DNA from: Scleromitrula shiraiana
Lineage: Eukaryota; Ascomycota; Leotiomycetes; Helotiales; Sclerotiniaceae
NCBI GenBank assembly: GCA_028455995.1
Contig: JABELC010000011.1
Coordinates: 620,001-684,000, forward strand
Direction: 5' to 3'
DNA length: 64,000 nt
Below the pieces are notes generated by a model that saw only the letters and a program-made list of their open reading frames with translations, was not told the origin of the DNA and searched no databases. Shown piece by piece: positions 1 to 12,334 of this stretch. The stretch's first letter is position 1; the number at the start of each line of letters is the position of its first letter. Both the position numbers and the translations under genes were made by a program.

Positions 1-238
1 TTTCGATTCTGATCGGCGCCCTGCCACATCCCAGTTCTTATATCTAAGGAGATCGGGATAATTCCTTAGGGCACGTACACTAATGAGGCTCAAGCGCATA
101 CGCGGTTACTCCCGTTAAATTATCCGATCCTACTACGTCGTTGCTAAACAATGTGTACGTACACCTAGGTATAGATATGATTTATTACAATTAAACGTCC
201 GCCAAACGATGAAATATCCGAAAAATTGGATACTGTAG

Positions 239-421
239 TCACTAGGTACACATAGGGATCTGAAACTGACGAATATTTTAATTCATTCTGAAAGTCCAAA
301 GTTCAGTTGTAGATTATCGGATTTCGGCAGCTCAAGTTGTGAACGCAATCTAAAAGGATCTTGGGGAGTCCCATTATATATATCTATGGATATGGCGCCT
401 AAAATTTGGAATACTAGGTAA
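239..421 (+). pseudogene. protein kinase catalytic-core relic
   Basis: One frame reads a Ser/Thr protein-kinase core in order: catalytic loop HRDLKLTN (HRD aspartate codon 257-259, loop Asn 272-274), DFG at 320-328, then a substrate-binding segment ending DMAPK where functional kinases have APE (codons 389-403). The frame is closed by TAG at 236-238 and TAA at 419-421, so no complete kinase can be made. The APE glutamate is replaced by Lys. No N-lobe is recognisable in the 238 bases upstream. It may continue as degraded sequence to about 760 (an open frame at 469-756 has no recognised similarity). The motif order and spacing make the kinase call firm; the subfamily cannot be told. Confidence 0.7.
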
Positions 422-1536
422 TCGTGGGTGATCCCACTTAGGCTTTATTCCTCGCTGGGCGCCGGACAGTGGACACATCTATATCGTTTACTATATATGC
501 ACCAGTAATTGCGGCAACAAAAGCTAAACTCAGTCAAATAGAACTACATACTTTTGTTTCTGAAAAGATACACAAGGAATCGCAAGAAAGACAATGTGTT
601 CTGTCTAAGTTTCTACCCTCAATACTCCACCTTGATTCAGAAGAATGCTTTACTGCAGAGCAGAGCAAGAAACCAAAGCCTATTGGTACTTTATTAAGTC
701 AAACCCCGTATGTGCTATGGTCGGTATCTGTCACCACGGCGAACGGGGGGAATTGAGCCTGCGAGACCACCGCTCGGAATAGTGTCGACATAACGTAAAC
801 GGGTCAAAAAGCGTACAAACTTCAACATATAAGTAAGAGGAAGGACTGAACATACTTAACTAAAGGCTTTCGCCATTCAAGTATTCATAAGTTGAACAAT
901 ATTAGAACAGTTTACAGGCTTACAGTCATTCAGATAGGATTTACTAGGTAAATGAAATGGTCTCCTACTAGGAGATTGATCAACAAGAGAAATCACTTTG
1001 CGGAACCGGATAGAAACTTGAAGTTCCGTGGCTCCATCTTACCCCGGTTATGCATGTCGCCCTAAGTAGATATCACTACTGTTCAGATATCAAAGCACAA
1101 CTCCATCGCCAGTCTTCTCATCTTGGTATGTCTTATTGGATTTTACGCTTCCCTCTTGATGATTCGTTGTGGCGGGTCTATACAATGCATTATCGCCTCT
1201 CATAGTGTTGGTAGTTATTGATTTTATGGATCAAAGAATGGCCAAAATTCTCGTTGAACCCTTGTTTTGAGCCTTGCTTGCCTAGATAACAATTGTCCAG
1301 GGGAAGAGGTATGATTACCACCCCACTGTTTACGGTCTTTCCCCTAAGTTTGGCAGTGACCCACTATCACAAAGATAAAGCAACTATAGTTAACTCATGT
1401 CTAGATGTTATTAGCGCAGATCGTTCGATTATGTTTAACGGCAAAACGATTCTCCTCATTCTGAACTGCTAATTCTATTCCTTCTTTCATTTTTCATCTT
1501 CCGTTCTGTTTCTTCATCGTCGTTTATCCAGCCGGC
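422..1536. other. gene-free stretch after kinase relic
   Basis: No intact gene is seen. Bases 469-756 are open on the plus strand but begin at GTG, have no recognised domain, and may be the decayed C-terminal part of the kinase relic. Nothing recognisable lies at 760-1536. Confidence 0.4.
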
Positions 1537-3395
1537 ATGGCCTCAACTGTCTATCAAATACTATCCTTATGACCCCGAAAGGGATGTCTCCCACACAAAA
1601 CAATGAGCACTATACAGATGATTTGCTTGAAGAAGTTGCAGCAAAATGGCGAGGAATTCAAGCTGATCAATAGGATATGACAGTTTTGGGGAAGAAACAA
1701 GTTCTATGTGTAAGCAATTCTTACATATATAGTTACTCATATTAATAACTATCAACAGCGGAACTTCAAGTTCATAACCATGCTGGGATGTGCCAGCACA
1801 GTTATAGCATCATGGGAGGTTTTACTTCCACTCTTTAAATTTGTATTGATAGATGGAGGGACTGCGGATCTATTTTGGGGTTTTATTGCTGTTACTTGTG
1901 GCATGACGTTGGTATATGCTAGTATTTCTGAAATGACTTCTATGTTTGTATTCTTTTTGGACTATCGATTCATTATTGATATATTTACCAATATATGAGA
2001 TCAGTAGATCTCCAATAGCCGGCGGGCAGTATCACTGGGTTTCTGAATCCCCCCCCCTCCATTCAAAAATTCCTCAGCTATCTAGTTGGCTGGCTTTGTG
2101 CTATCGCATGGCAAACAATTGTCGCTGAAACGTCTTTTCTGATGGGCGAACTCATACAAGCGCTCATACTTCTCAATAAAGCTGATAATATCCCAAATCT
2201 GTGATGTACGACTTCACTTACACTAGCCTATATAAGTTTTTCCGTTGTTTTCAATACTTTATTATCTAACAGACTTCCAATATTTGAAGGTTCTATTTTG
2301 ATATTTTATTTAATTGGTCCATTTGTTATCATTATTCCTCTTTGGGTAATGAGTCCTTATGCGAAAGCATCCGACGTTATTTTCACCTTTGGCAATCAAG
2401 GTGGATGGTCAAGTCTAGGACTCTCAGCTATAATTGGGTTAACGATTCCTGTATCTGCCTTGCTTGGTTATGATTGTTCTATTCATATGGGCGAATTTTA
2501 ATCCTTGAAAATAGGACGTTATCTAATAACAGTTACGCTGAGAAAGTTCAGGACGCGTCATGGGTACTATCTAAAGCCATTATGTGGTTAGTTGTAATAA
2601 ATGCCGGTACGGGGTTTGTAATGGCAGCAAGGTTAATCTTTGTTCTTGGGGATATTGAAAGTATCTTAAGTACTCCTACTGGCCAGTCTTTTATACAGAT
2701 ATTCTTCAATTCAACTCAAAGCTATACTGCCGCATCTATTATAACAAGTATAATTATTATACTTCTTTTAGCTGCTAGTATCAGCGAAATAGCTATATCA
2801 TCAAGGCAAATTTGGTCGTTCGCTCGAGATAGAGGCTTGCCTTTTTCAAACTGGTTATCGCAAGTATCACCTGGCTGGAATATTCCACTTCGTAGTGTAT
2901 GCGTCTGTGTTATTGTCTCGTCTCTCCTTTCCCTTATTAACCTTGGGTCATCTATCGCACTTAACGCCATCAATTCTCTGTGAATATAATCCTTTTGATT
3001 TTATCTTTCAACTTTCCCAACTCTGGCCCTATTTCTTTCTCTTTAAAATCGAATTTCAACTGATCTTCTGATCCTTCAGTGGCGGCGTATCCACTCTTAC
3101 CTCTTATATTATAACTATCAGCTGTTTGATTTGGCGTCGCTTGCAAAGTCCTCTTCCAGTCCACAGATGGTCTTTTGGGAGATATGGAATGCCCATTAAC
3201 ATAGATGCTTTGATTTTCTCAATGCTTATCACATTCTTTTCGTTTTGGTCTCTCTCAACACCTATTATTGTCGAGAACATAAATCGGTCGAGTGTTATAT
3301 ATGTATCAATTCTAACTATAGCAATGATATATTATTTTGTTAAAGCTAGATACGTTTATTCTGGGACTATAACTTTGATAAAAAGAGAAGATTAA
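1537..3395 (+). pseudogene. decayed amino-acid/GABA-type permease (APC superfamily)
   Basis: Fragments in order match a fungal amino-acid/choline/GABA permease with about 12 membrane spans. An ATG at 1537 is followed by an early stop and shifted frames with the typical N-terminal text (EEVAAKWRG near 1630). Then come a hydrophobic block at 1780-1950, AGGQYHWVSE near 2020, a span-rich block at 2076-2200, further spans at 2298-2490 and 2530-2980, and the C-terminal part at 3100-3395 (RWSFGRYG, final spans, TAA). Breaks visible are in-frame stops near the N-terminus, a frame change at the C run near 2050, a lesion near 2495 after CSIHMG, and a stop after NAINSL at 2981-2983 followed by about 100 non-matching bases. 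Intron-like gaps remain at 1695-1758 and 2203-2271. The gene once imported amino acids or a related amine. It cannot now encode a full transporter unless several of these are sequencing errors, which is unlikely. Confidence 0.8.
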
Positions 3396-5638
3396 AGATC
3401 TGGTGGGCTTGGAGGAAGAAGAGGGGGGAGAGATGGTATGACAAAGTCGCAACGATTGAATGGCTAAGTGTGTGAGGATTGAATAGAAATGAAGTGCAAT
3501 CGAGGAAGAAGGATGAAAAGGTGAGGAGGGCAGGTAGAAGGTCTTATAGATATTTGAGAATGCGGCTGCCGCTAAACTCGGGGACCCGACCCATATAAAA
3601 CCGGCTGCACAACTTACTTAATAAAGACAAAAACTTCTATAATTTGCGCTTTTTAATAAAGTATTTAAATCAAATCTATATTATTATTATTCTTTTGAAA
3701 ATTCAAAAGTCAATAATCTGGAATTGAAATTATATATTGTATAATTTTCAAAAAGAAATCCTTGATACTTGATTTATTATAAATTTTGATTTGAGGTGTA
3801 TAATAAGGAGTTTGGTTTTTTATGTTGGCTGGGAGGGGGTGCAAGCACCACGATTGAGATTATAATCAAAATTTTAACTACTTATTATTATTATGTATCT
3901 ATAGTACTATGTAGGTAGGTATATATTCTTATCACATATTAAAGATTTAAAACAAATATAATACAAGGCCACATAATATTATTCATGCGAATCCGAGATG
4001 AGTCAATCAATCATGATTCATAAACAAGGAACAAGGAAGGCATCTCAATCAGCCTTGTGAAATGCATTGACAGCCTCATGAAATGCATTGATATTGTATT
4101 TTGTATGGATTACTGATTATTGATTATTGATTGACTTTGCTGGGGGCGGCGAGCAGCACAAAGGGTAGGTACTGGTAGTAGTGTAGTAGTGTAGGATTGA
4201 TGAGCGAGCATATATTCGGGCGAGTATAAATCATCCATGGTATGGGAGGGAGACTTGAAGGGAGCCTCGATATAGAACTGCAGCACTGAGTAGTATAACT
4301 TCATTACAATATTATAATGCGTCATCTTTCTTGTCTGGTCGTGAAATATACGGTATAGTTTAAAGGGGTAGATTGGAATATACTATTATATATATTATCA
4401 ACAATATTTATCATTTGATTTCATGGAAATTGTCTTTCATTCTTCAATACCAATTCAAATATCATTCATACATATCATATCATATCGTTCATACAAATCA
4501 GATCAGATCGGTTGAAATAGAAAAGGAGACTGTTGAATCCACCCACATAGTCAGAAACCAACGCATCAACATACAATAAATCTCCACGAATTCGTCTTAT
4601 TATCTATTCTCTTTACTTTTTCTGTTTCTAGAACGGAAAAAGGTAAAGAAAAGAAAACCTACATAAAACATTTGGTAAGAAGGAAAAAGATATATCCTTA
4701 ATTTTTATTTACTTATTTACTTATTTACTTATTTATTTATTTATTTATTTATTCATCTATCAAGTGCTTTACATACCATACCATACCATACCATACATAA
4801 CATTTTGAGGTCACTGCGTACACAGCCGCCCCATCAATCGCTTCCTATTTTAAAAAAAAAAGTGGCGCTAGATCTAGTGCGAAATTGGTCGTCGTCCTTC
4901 GATTAACTTCTCACAAGTTAACCTTGGAACTACATACAACTTTCTTTTAAATCTAGAAATTTGAACCATCAACAATACCAAAACAACCCCTTACAATTTT
5001 TCCATCCCTTTCATAAATCTTCCTTTCTATTTCAGTGAGTAACAGAACCTCTTTCAGAACTATTTCGTTTCATTTTCTTCGTAGATTCTCTACATAGGTG
5101 AGATTCTTATTACCCATTACCCATTACCCATCCCCATTCCCATTTCCATTTCGTCATCCATTCTCTCCCTCTGGGCTCGTTGAACCACATCTCATCAACC
5201 AACATCGACCTCAAGTGGCCAACAGATCACTTTGAATAGCAGGCGATGGTTGATTGATCGAGTCTGCGGAATGAATTATTTGATCATTCAAACTGATAAC
5301 TACACCGACCATTAAACAACCATCTGCGATTGCCCCTCCTGAATACTGAGGGGTACCTGCCAATTTCATCTTGAACGAATTCATCCGATTGAAATTCACT
5401 ACATATTGTGAAAATTAATAGATTGGAAAATTCGCGAAGGAAAACGCATATCTGGCGCATTTGCAAGGGGTTTTGACCGATGTTTGGTTATAGCCTGGTT
5501 TTACCGGTCACCGTCACTTTCGCAGCCGATTGTTCTATCACCTTCTTTTTGAGCGTTCTTTTCAAATACAGTCACTTTTGTAAACGTCAACAAACGGTTA
5601 CTAATTTATATTCTGAGATAGATTTCCAAATCGCAATT
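3396..5638. other. intergenic region and 5' leader of the 14-3-3 gene
   Basis: No protein gene seen. It holds AT-rich DNA at about 3640-4000, a TTTA/CTTA tetranucleotide tract at about 4704-4755, CCATA pentamers at 4774-4796, and a CT-rich stretch from about 4890 that probably contains the 14-3-3 promoter and a long 5' untranslated leader. A GTGAGT at about 5034 could start a leader intron; this is unproven. Confidence 0.5.
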
Positions 5639-6675
<1,037 letters not shown>

Positions 6676-7842
6676 AGGATCGTCGGATATGGCGTTGATG
6701 TTTGGTCTACGGGGCGTATGAGCGATGGAGGCTATGATGGGATTTTCATGATGCTTTAAGCAGATGAGACGAAAGAAGGGCGAGGTTTCAAGAAGAGCGG
6801 TTTTGGGGGGTCCAACTCGCAACCTGCTTTGACTTTAGACTCTTTAATGCACGAAACTATACTGTACTTGCTTTCTTCTTTCTCCCCATCCACTTTTTTC
6901 GAGTCTACTCTCTCTATCTACCCGACATCTCTATTCTGCCCTTTTCTCCAAAGTTTCCCGTTTATTAAAGACTAGATTCTTTATGTCATTTTCTTATCTC
7001 TTTTCTTTTCCTTATTGCGAAAATCATATGTGGTTGATGTGGCTCGGCTCTGTTTGCCAGTGGCTCTTTTTCCCTCTTCCAATCGATTAGACTAAAAAAA
7101 AGTAGCAAATTCATTAAAACTAAAGCCAAAATAAATAATCTAACTAACTAATGATGATATGATTGTTTGTGATGTTGTTTTGTTTGTGCTGAGAATTGAG
7201 TTTTTGTTGGTGGGAACCGAAGTGATTCTCTACGGATGTGTATTGGTTTGTTACACTTGCACGTCGTTAGGTAGGATACAAGATTATGTGGTTGTTGAAT
7301 TTGTGTACTTCATGCTTGTTATATATGGATCAATGGATAGAACGATGGATAGGAGGATGGATAGGGGTTGTTGTATATGACATATGATATTATTGGGAAA
7401 GGGCGGGGGAAGAAGTGAACGCTATCTCGTAAATGAACCACCTGTTAGACCGAGCATTGCAAAGAGAGTAACTTTCTATGTTTGTTAAAGATTGGGCGAT
7501 TTGGTGTAGGAATGGATGGATGGATTGATGTATGGTATGTATTTATTTACTTATTCGGTTATTGGCGGTTTAAGTTATGGTAGTAGTGTGGATGTATTTT
7601 GATGGTTTAGATAGTACGGTTGAGAGATAGGTAGGTACGTGGTTGGAATTTGGTTCACGGCTATCGAGATATATGTATGGACTTTGCGTATGGACTTTGT
7701 GTATGGTTGCTCAGGTAGGAACCAGATAATTATTGAAATATCAGGAAATCTCTTTCATTTGTTCATTTGTTCATCAATCATATATATCTATCCATCAAAC
7801 AAAATCAAAATGCCCCATTCTCCTTCACAATCCATCTTCTCT
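6676..7842. other. 3' region of 14-3-3 and convergent tail of the peptidase gene
   Basis: No gene seen. It holds the CT-rich 3' untranslated region of the 14-3-3 gene (to about 7000) and then G/T-rich sequence with GGAT/TGGA repeats near 7325-7370 and 7510-7535. The two flanking genes converge here. Confidence 0.5.
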
Positions 7843-10252
7843 CTACCACCCCGCCTTCAACCACTTCTTAACCGTTCTAATCTCCCACAAATGCGCCTGT
7901 CGTATGAACAGCGGCTCAGCACTAACGTTAAGTATACCATACGAATCCCAATGATGACCCGCGCCCGTGATCAGGAACTCGGGGTGTAGATCTGAGGAGA
8001 TACGTGGGGCTGGTGCGAAGTTGGAGTGATAGCAGAGGTCGAGCCATACGTCGCTGTCTATTTTTTGGGGGAGGGTGGTTAGTTGTATGGATGGGAGTTT
8101 GGTGGATGTGGAAAGGAAGAGTAGGAAGGAGGAAGGAAGGGGGTAAGGGGATAGGAAATGGATTTACGAACCTCCGTCAATAAAAGCTAAGCGTGGAGCA
8201 GAAAATTCATAGCCTCCGTATTGGTTCCAAAGAGTGGTGTTTACGACGGGGGGGATGGAGTTGTACTTTCCTGGCGGGAAGGCCCAGGTGCACCATTGTT
8301 GGCTGGTCATTGAGTTAGTACGTTTGTTTTGTTATCAAGAAGGGGATGGAATAATTTACGTGTAGTCTGGTTGAAGAACTCGAGAAATCAATGATGGGCC
8401 TGTTTTGGGAGCTACTTGGTATGCGCCGAGTTCAAGACAGGCTTTATAGGTGATCAGTAAAACAATCAAGATAGAAATAGGCGTACGAGGACATACTTGT
8501 GTAGAGATATGAACGAGCTTCGTTATTCGCCGTTTCGGCGTAGTACGTTTGATTTTGAGTACCAAAGCACTCTACACTATTGATGGGAGCACCATCGCAA
8601 AGTGGAATCAAAACAGTCTTGATGTAATTAGCATAGTTTCCCAAGTTTGTCCATGGTTTCCCGCTAGTATAGTTTGCTAGGGCGTAGTCAACTTCGGTGA
8701 TTTCCTTGGGGGCTTCTGTGTTGGTGATGTTTGAGCAGAAGTTCCAGAAGGCGTTGGAGGAGTATGAGGGGTTCCAGTTTAATTCTTGCCAGGTTCCCGT
8801 TGGATAGTTCATTGGTCCTCCGACTATTTCTGATCAGTGATGATATTTGGGAGAATGTAAGTAGCGATCTCACTTGGAAACGCAATAGTCATCGCGAAGT
8901 CCCTGATATCGGCCAAATCCTCGAGTCCAAATACCGCTTTCAATTGCTTGATAGCATGTGGATTCTTGGTGGATACAATGCAGTCTATGTTATCAATGAT
9001 ACCATTGATACTTGCAATACAATCCTGAGGAGCATATTTCTGAATTGGATTGTACCTAGTGGTGAATACTGTTAGTATTTGGGCGCACATGTTCAAGTGT
9101 TGAGAACTCACCATTCTGGATATCCTACAACGGTTTTAACTGGTGCACTACTTGCAATACCAGCAAAAAGGATCTTTGGGTAAAGTCTTAAATCAAAGGT
9201 TAGTTAATGTTATAAAAGTTGAAATACGTAAAATATCCGGATCTTGAGTGATAAAAATATCTCAAGATTCACTTATTAAAAGATAGGATATTCTACTTAC
9301 TTAACAGATAAGGCAGTCTGACCACCAGCTAAAGAACCACCTTCACTCAACTTCGTCAGATCTACAAACGAATAGGTTGAAGTAGAGATACGTACCATCT
9401 AGCAGAGCACCGAGAAGTTAGTACACAGTTATTATAGAAGTATATGTTGAGTTGGAACAATGGGATAGGATACAATAGGTCCAAATAGAATTGGAATGTA
9501 GAATTATTGCAAGAGGAGATTATTATTACTTACATAAGATCCATTTCGTGTTTGGTGCATTGATACTAGCATTGATACCAGGTAAAGTGACATGCTGAGC
9601 AAAGTAAGCGTTATCAGCAATAGCTATATTGAATCTTGAATCAGCATCATATTTATTCCAGCTCAACTAAAAAAGATCCTTAAATACGCACTTTGTTGAT
9701 TGGTCAAGTATGCCAACTGGTCCGTTGTGCTGGTGTTAAACGGCCAGCTCTCCCCATAGTAACGATTCTCAAGAATGATACCAAGACCATCTGTAGCTTG
9801 CATCAAAATCTGAATGACTACAGAAATCAGCATCATCGGTATCTCATCTCATGAATGGTATCTCAACTTACTTCCAGTTTGGAGATTGCTGAATCTAGAC
9901 TCGCCACTAGTCTCGCCTCCAATATAGAGATAGACAGGTCCTCCTGGCTTATAGTATGTAGCATCAAAAAAGTACCTTTGCTTGAAAGTAGCATTTGTAT
10001 GAGGGGCATATGTTGGATCATTGGGAAAATGATCAATCTATATTTTCAAATCAGACATTGAAATTCTCTTGGAAGGAAACAGAAGCTTAAACGAACTGGC
10101 ATATCAATAGTATAAGCCTGATAAGCTGCAGTCGCTCTCCGAGATATCGATATATCGGATCTCTTCGATGCACCATGTCTCGTCAATATAGAGGCACATG
10201 TTGAGTCAATTAATCCAGTAACTATACTGGTGAGAAATATATTGCACTTCAT
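7843..10252 (-). CDS. secreted serine peptidase, S28 family (PRCP/EDA2-like)
   Basis: Prolyl-carboxypeptidase-type serine peptidase, expected in the secretory pathway or outside the cell. Exon 1 (10252-10097) begins MKCNIFLTSIVTGL, a hydrophobic signal peptide. Exon 2 (10037-9872) carries IDHFPNDPTY and the QRYFFDATYYKPGGPVYLY segment typical of S28. Later exons give ENRYYGESWPF, LAYLTNQQ and TIADNAYFAQH. The nucleophile motif reads CGSLAGG across an intron near 9350-9530, and LYPKILFAGIASSAPV follows. The catalytic Asp lies in FIDGGSDVW near 8170-8060 and the catalytic His in GAGHHWDS near 7960, so the triad is present. The frame ends TAG at 7845-7843. About ten short introns can be joined in phase, so the gene looks intact at roughly 540 residues. 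The Ser motif has Leu where Tyr is usual (GSY). Exon borders in the middle are approximate. Confidence 0.88.
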
Positions 10253-12334
10253 TTTCAAAATATCAGAATCAAATAAAGAAGAAATGACAAAAAATGAGCA
10301 CCTCGCCGATCATTCCAAATATATGAGAGAATGAGAGATATATATACCAGTATTTGAGTGTACATCAAGCAATTGAGCAGTCCGCATTCAACCTTACTCA
10401 AACAGGCAGTTGCGAATCACGACTTCGAGCACTCCCCTCCACAATCTCCTAACAATGGTGATCTGGCGCGGGACGATCGCGGTAAGCATCGGTGCCAAAC
10501 CAGTGAGAGAGCCGTTCTACCTAGAATTTCGGAGCAGGATTATATATCTTCATGGTTTTTTGGGTACATATTATGAAAGCACCACAGCACGTATATGCGG
10601 TCACGCCCTGCTCTATCACCTGAATTGAGACTTGGCATGGATGGTGCTGAAAAATTGAGATAAGCTTGCAGATTTCAATGGTATTACTCGGTCAAATTAA
10701 AATTGAAGCACGCGCAAAATAAGCGAATTGCCTCAAAATCGACGATTTTGTATAAAAAACCTCTTATATTGATATAAATAAATCGATCAATTATTTATAA
10801 AATTATTTAAAATTTTAAATAAAAATTATTTTTATATTAAAGTATTTATTATTAATATATAAAGATTAAATAATGATTCTAAAATTTATAATATTTAGTT
10901 AAATATAAAGTAAAAATCATATAAAAATACAATATTTTTAACTTGATTTAAATCGAGTAAATTATTAAATTAGAAAATAATAAAGATATATATAAATATA
11001 TAAAAAATAGATTTTTATTTGATATAAATATTATATATATTAAAAATATATAAAAAATATAATATAATAAAATTAAAAAAAGTATATATAATGTTTACAA
11101 ACATTAATTAACATTATAACTTCGATTTTTAAAAATCATTAAAATTATTTCAAATTTTTATATATGATAATTTATATCTTTATAATTACTATATTAAAAT
11201 ATTATTTAATATAATTTTGATCTAAATAAATTATTAAGATTTTTAAAGATTTTAAAAAGTTAAAAATACTTTTAAAACTTCGATTTTTCAAAATTATTAT
11301 ATTACATTTTAATATATAATATTTATATTAAATAGAAGTTTTTCTTTTATATATTCATATATATCTTTATTATTTTCTAATATAATAATTTACTTGATTT
11401 AAATCAAATTAAAAATATTGTATTTTTATATGATTTTTATTTTATATTTTATTAAATATTATAAATTTTAAAATCATTATTTAACCTTTATATATTAATA
11501 ACGAATACTTCAATATAAAAACAATTTCTATTTAAAATTTTAAATAAATTCATAAATAATTGATCGATTTATTTACGTCGGCACAAGAGGTGATTTATAT
11601 AAAATCATTGATTTTGAGGGTTTTTCGGTAATTTGCGCGTGCTTCAATTTTAATTTAACCGAGTATTCATATCTCGAATTCAACTGTTAAAATAACGAAT
11701 GAGTACTACTAAGAAGCCTTTCGGTCTCGTAACAAATCGAATATGATGTTCTCGTACCTAATCCTCTAATAAAATAAAAAAGATTCAAAAAAGATTCAAA
11801 AAAGATTCAACCAAAAGTTCACAAACCTTCTTCCTGAATGAATAATTAGTATGAAATTTGTAATACTAATGATATTCATGATAATTCGAGGTTGGAAAGA
11901 GAAGAGTATACAAATGGGGATTGTCATCATCATGGATACATATAGATATCCAAATACTCATCTTGTTGTTTTTCATAATTTCTGAATGAATCTTTCAGAA
12001 GAGATGAAGTCTAAAACAGACTCAAAACATATATAATTGACAATGAGGTTATAAATAAATGGTAAAGTAAAAATTCCAGATGTGAAAGTCAGCATATATG
12101 AGCTACTGTGTATACCCCACGACCAGTGGGTCTTTGTGGTCCTTATCTAACACTTGAGTCATAATAATGAACCTTTCCAAATTAAGTTCGAGTTTCCTGA
12201 AGTCAAGAAATTCAACTCATTATTGATAGGTCTGGAATATGAATTTTATATATAAAGAGCAGAGTGAATATCTAAACCATCTCGTCTTACTTTCAATCTT
12301 TCTTTCGTAATTTGGTCGAAACTCGGGATTAATC
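10253..12334. other. divergent intergenic region hosting a repeat element
   Basis: This separates the minus-strand S28 gene from the plus-strand DUF3445 gene, so both promoters should lie here. About half is the 977-bp AT-rich element at 10687-11663. The flanks (10253-10686 and 11664-12334) hold no recognisable gene; a TATATAAAG-type box lies near 12248-12257, about 80 bases before the DUF3445 start. Confidence 0.5.
10687..11663. mobile_element. TA-flanked AT-rich inverted-repeat element, copy 1 (MITE/foldback type)
   Basis: The left end reads CTCGGTCAAATTAAAATTGA from 10687 and the right end, reverse-complemented, reads CTCGGTTAAATTAAAATTGA from 11663. Both continue GCACGCGCAAA, so the terminal repeats match over about 31 bases. 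The inverted match continues at lower identity for roughly 350 bases, most differences being C/T or G/A, with a loop of about 250 bases. TA dinucleotides flank both ends (10685-10686, 11664-11665), as with Tc1/mariner insertions. The body is extremely AT-rich with no coding frame. Just inside the terminal repeat the ends differ: the left has AATAAGCGAATTGCCTC, the right (reverse-complemented) TTACCGAAAAACCC. A second copy lies at 53281-54059. The repeats, TA flanks and second copy are seen; the mariner-like origin and mutation by RIP are inference. Confidence 0.8.
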
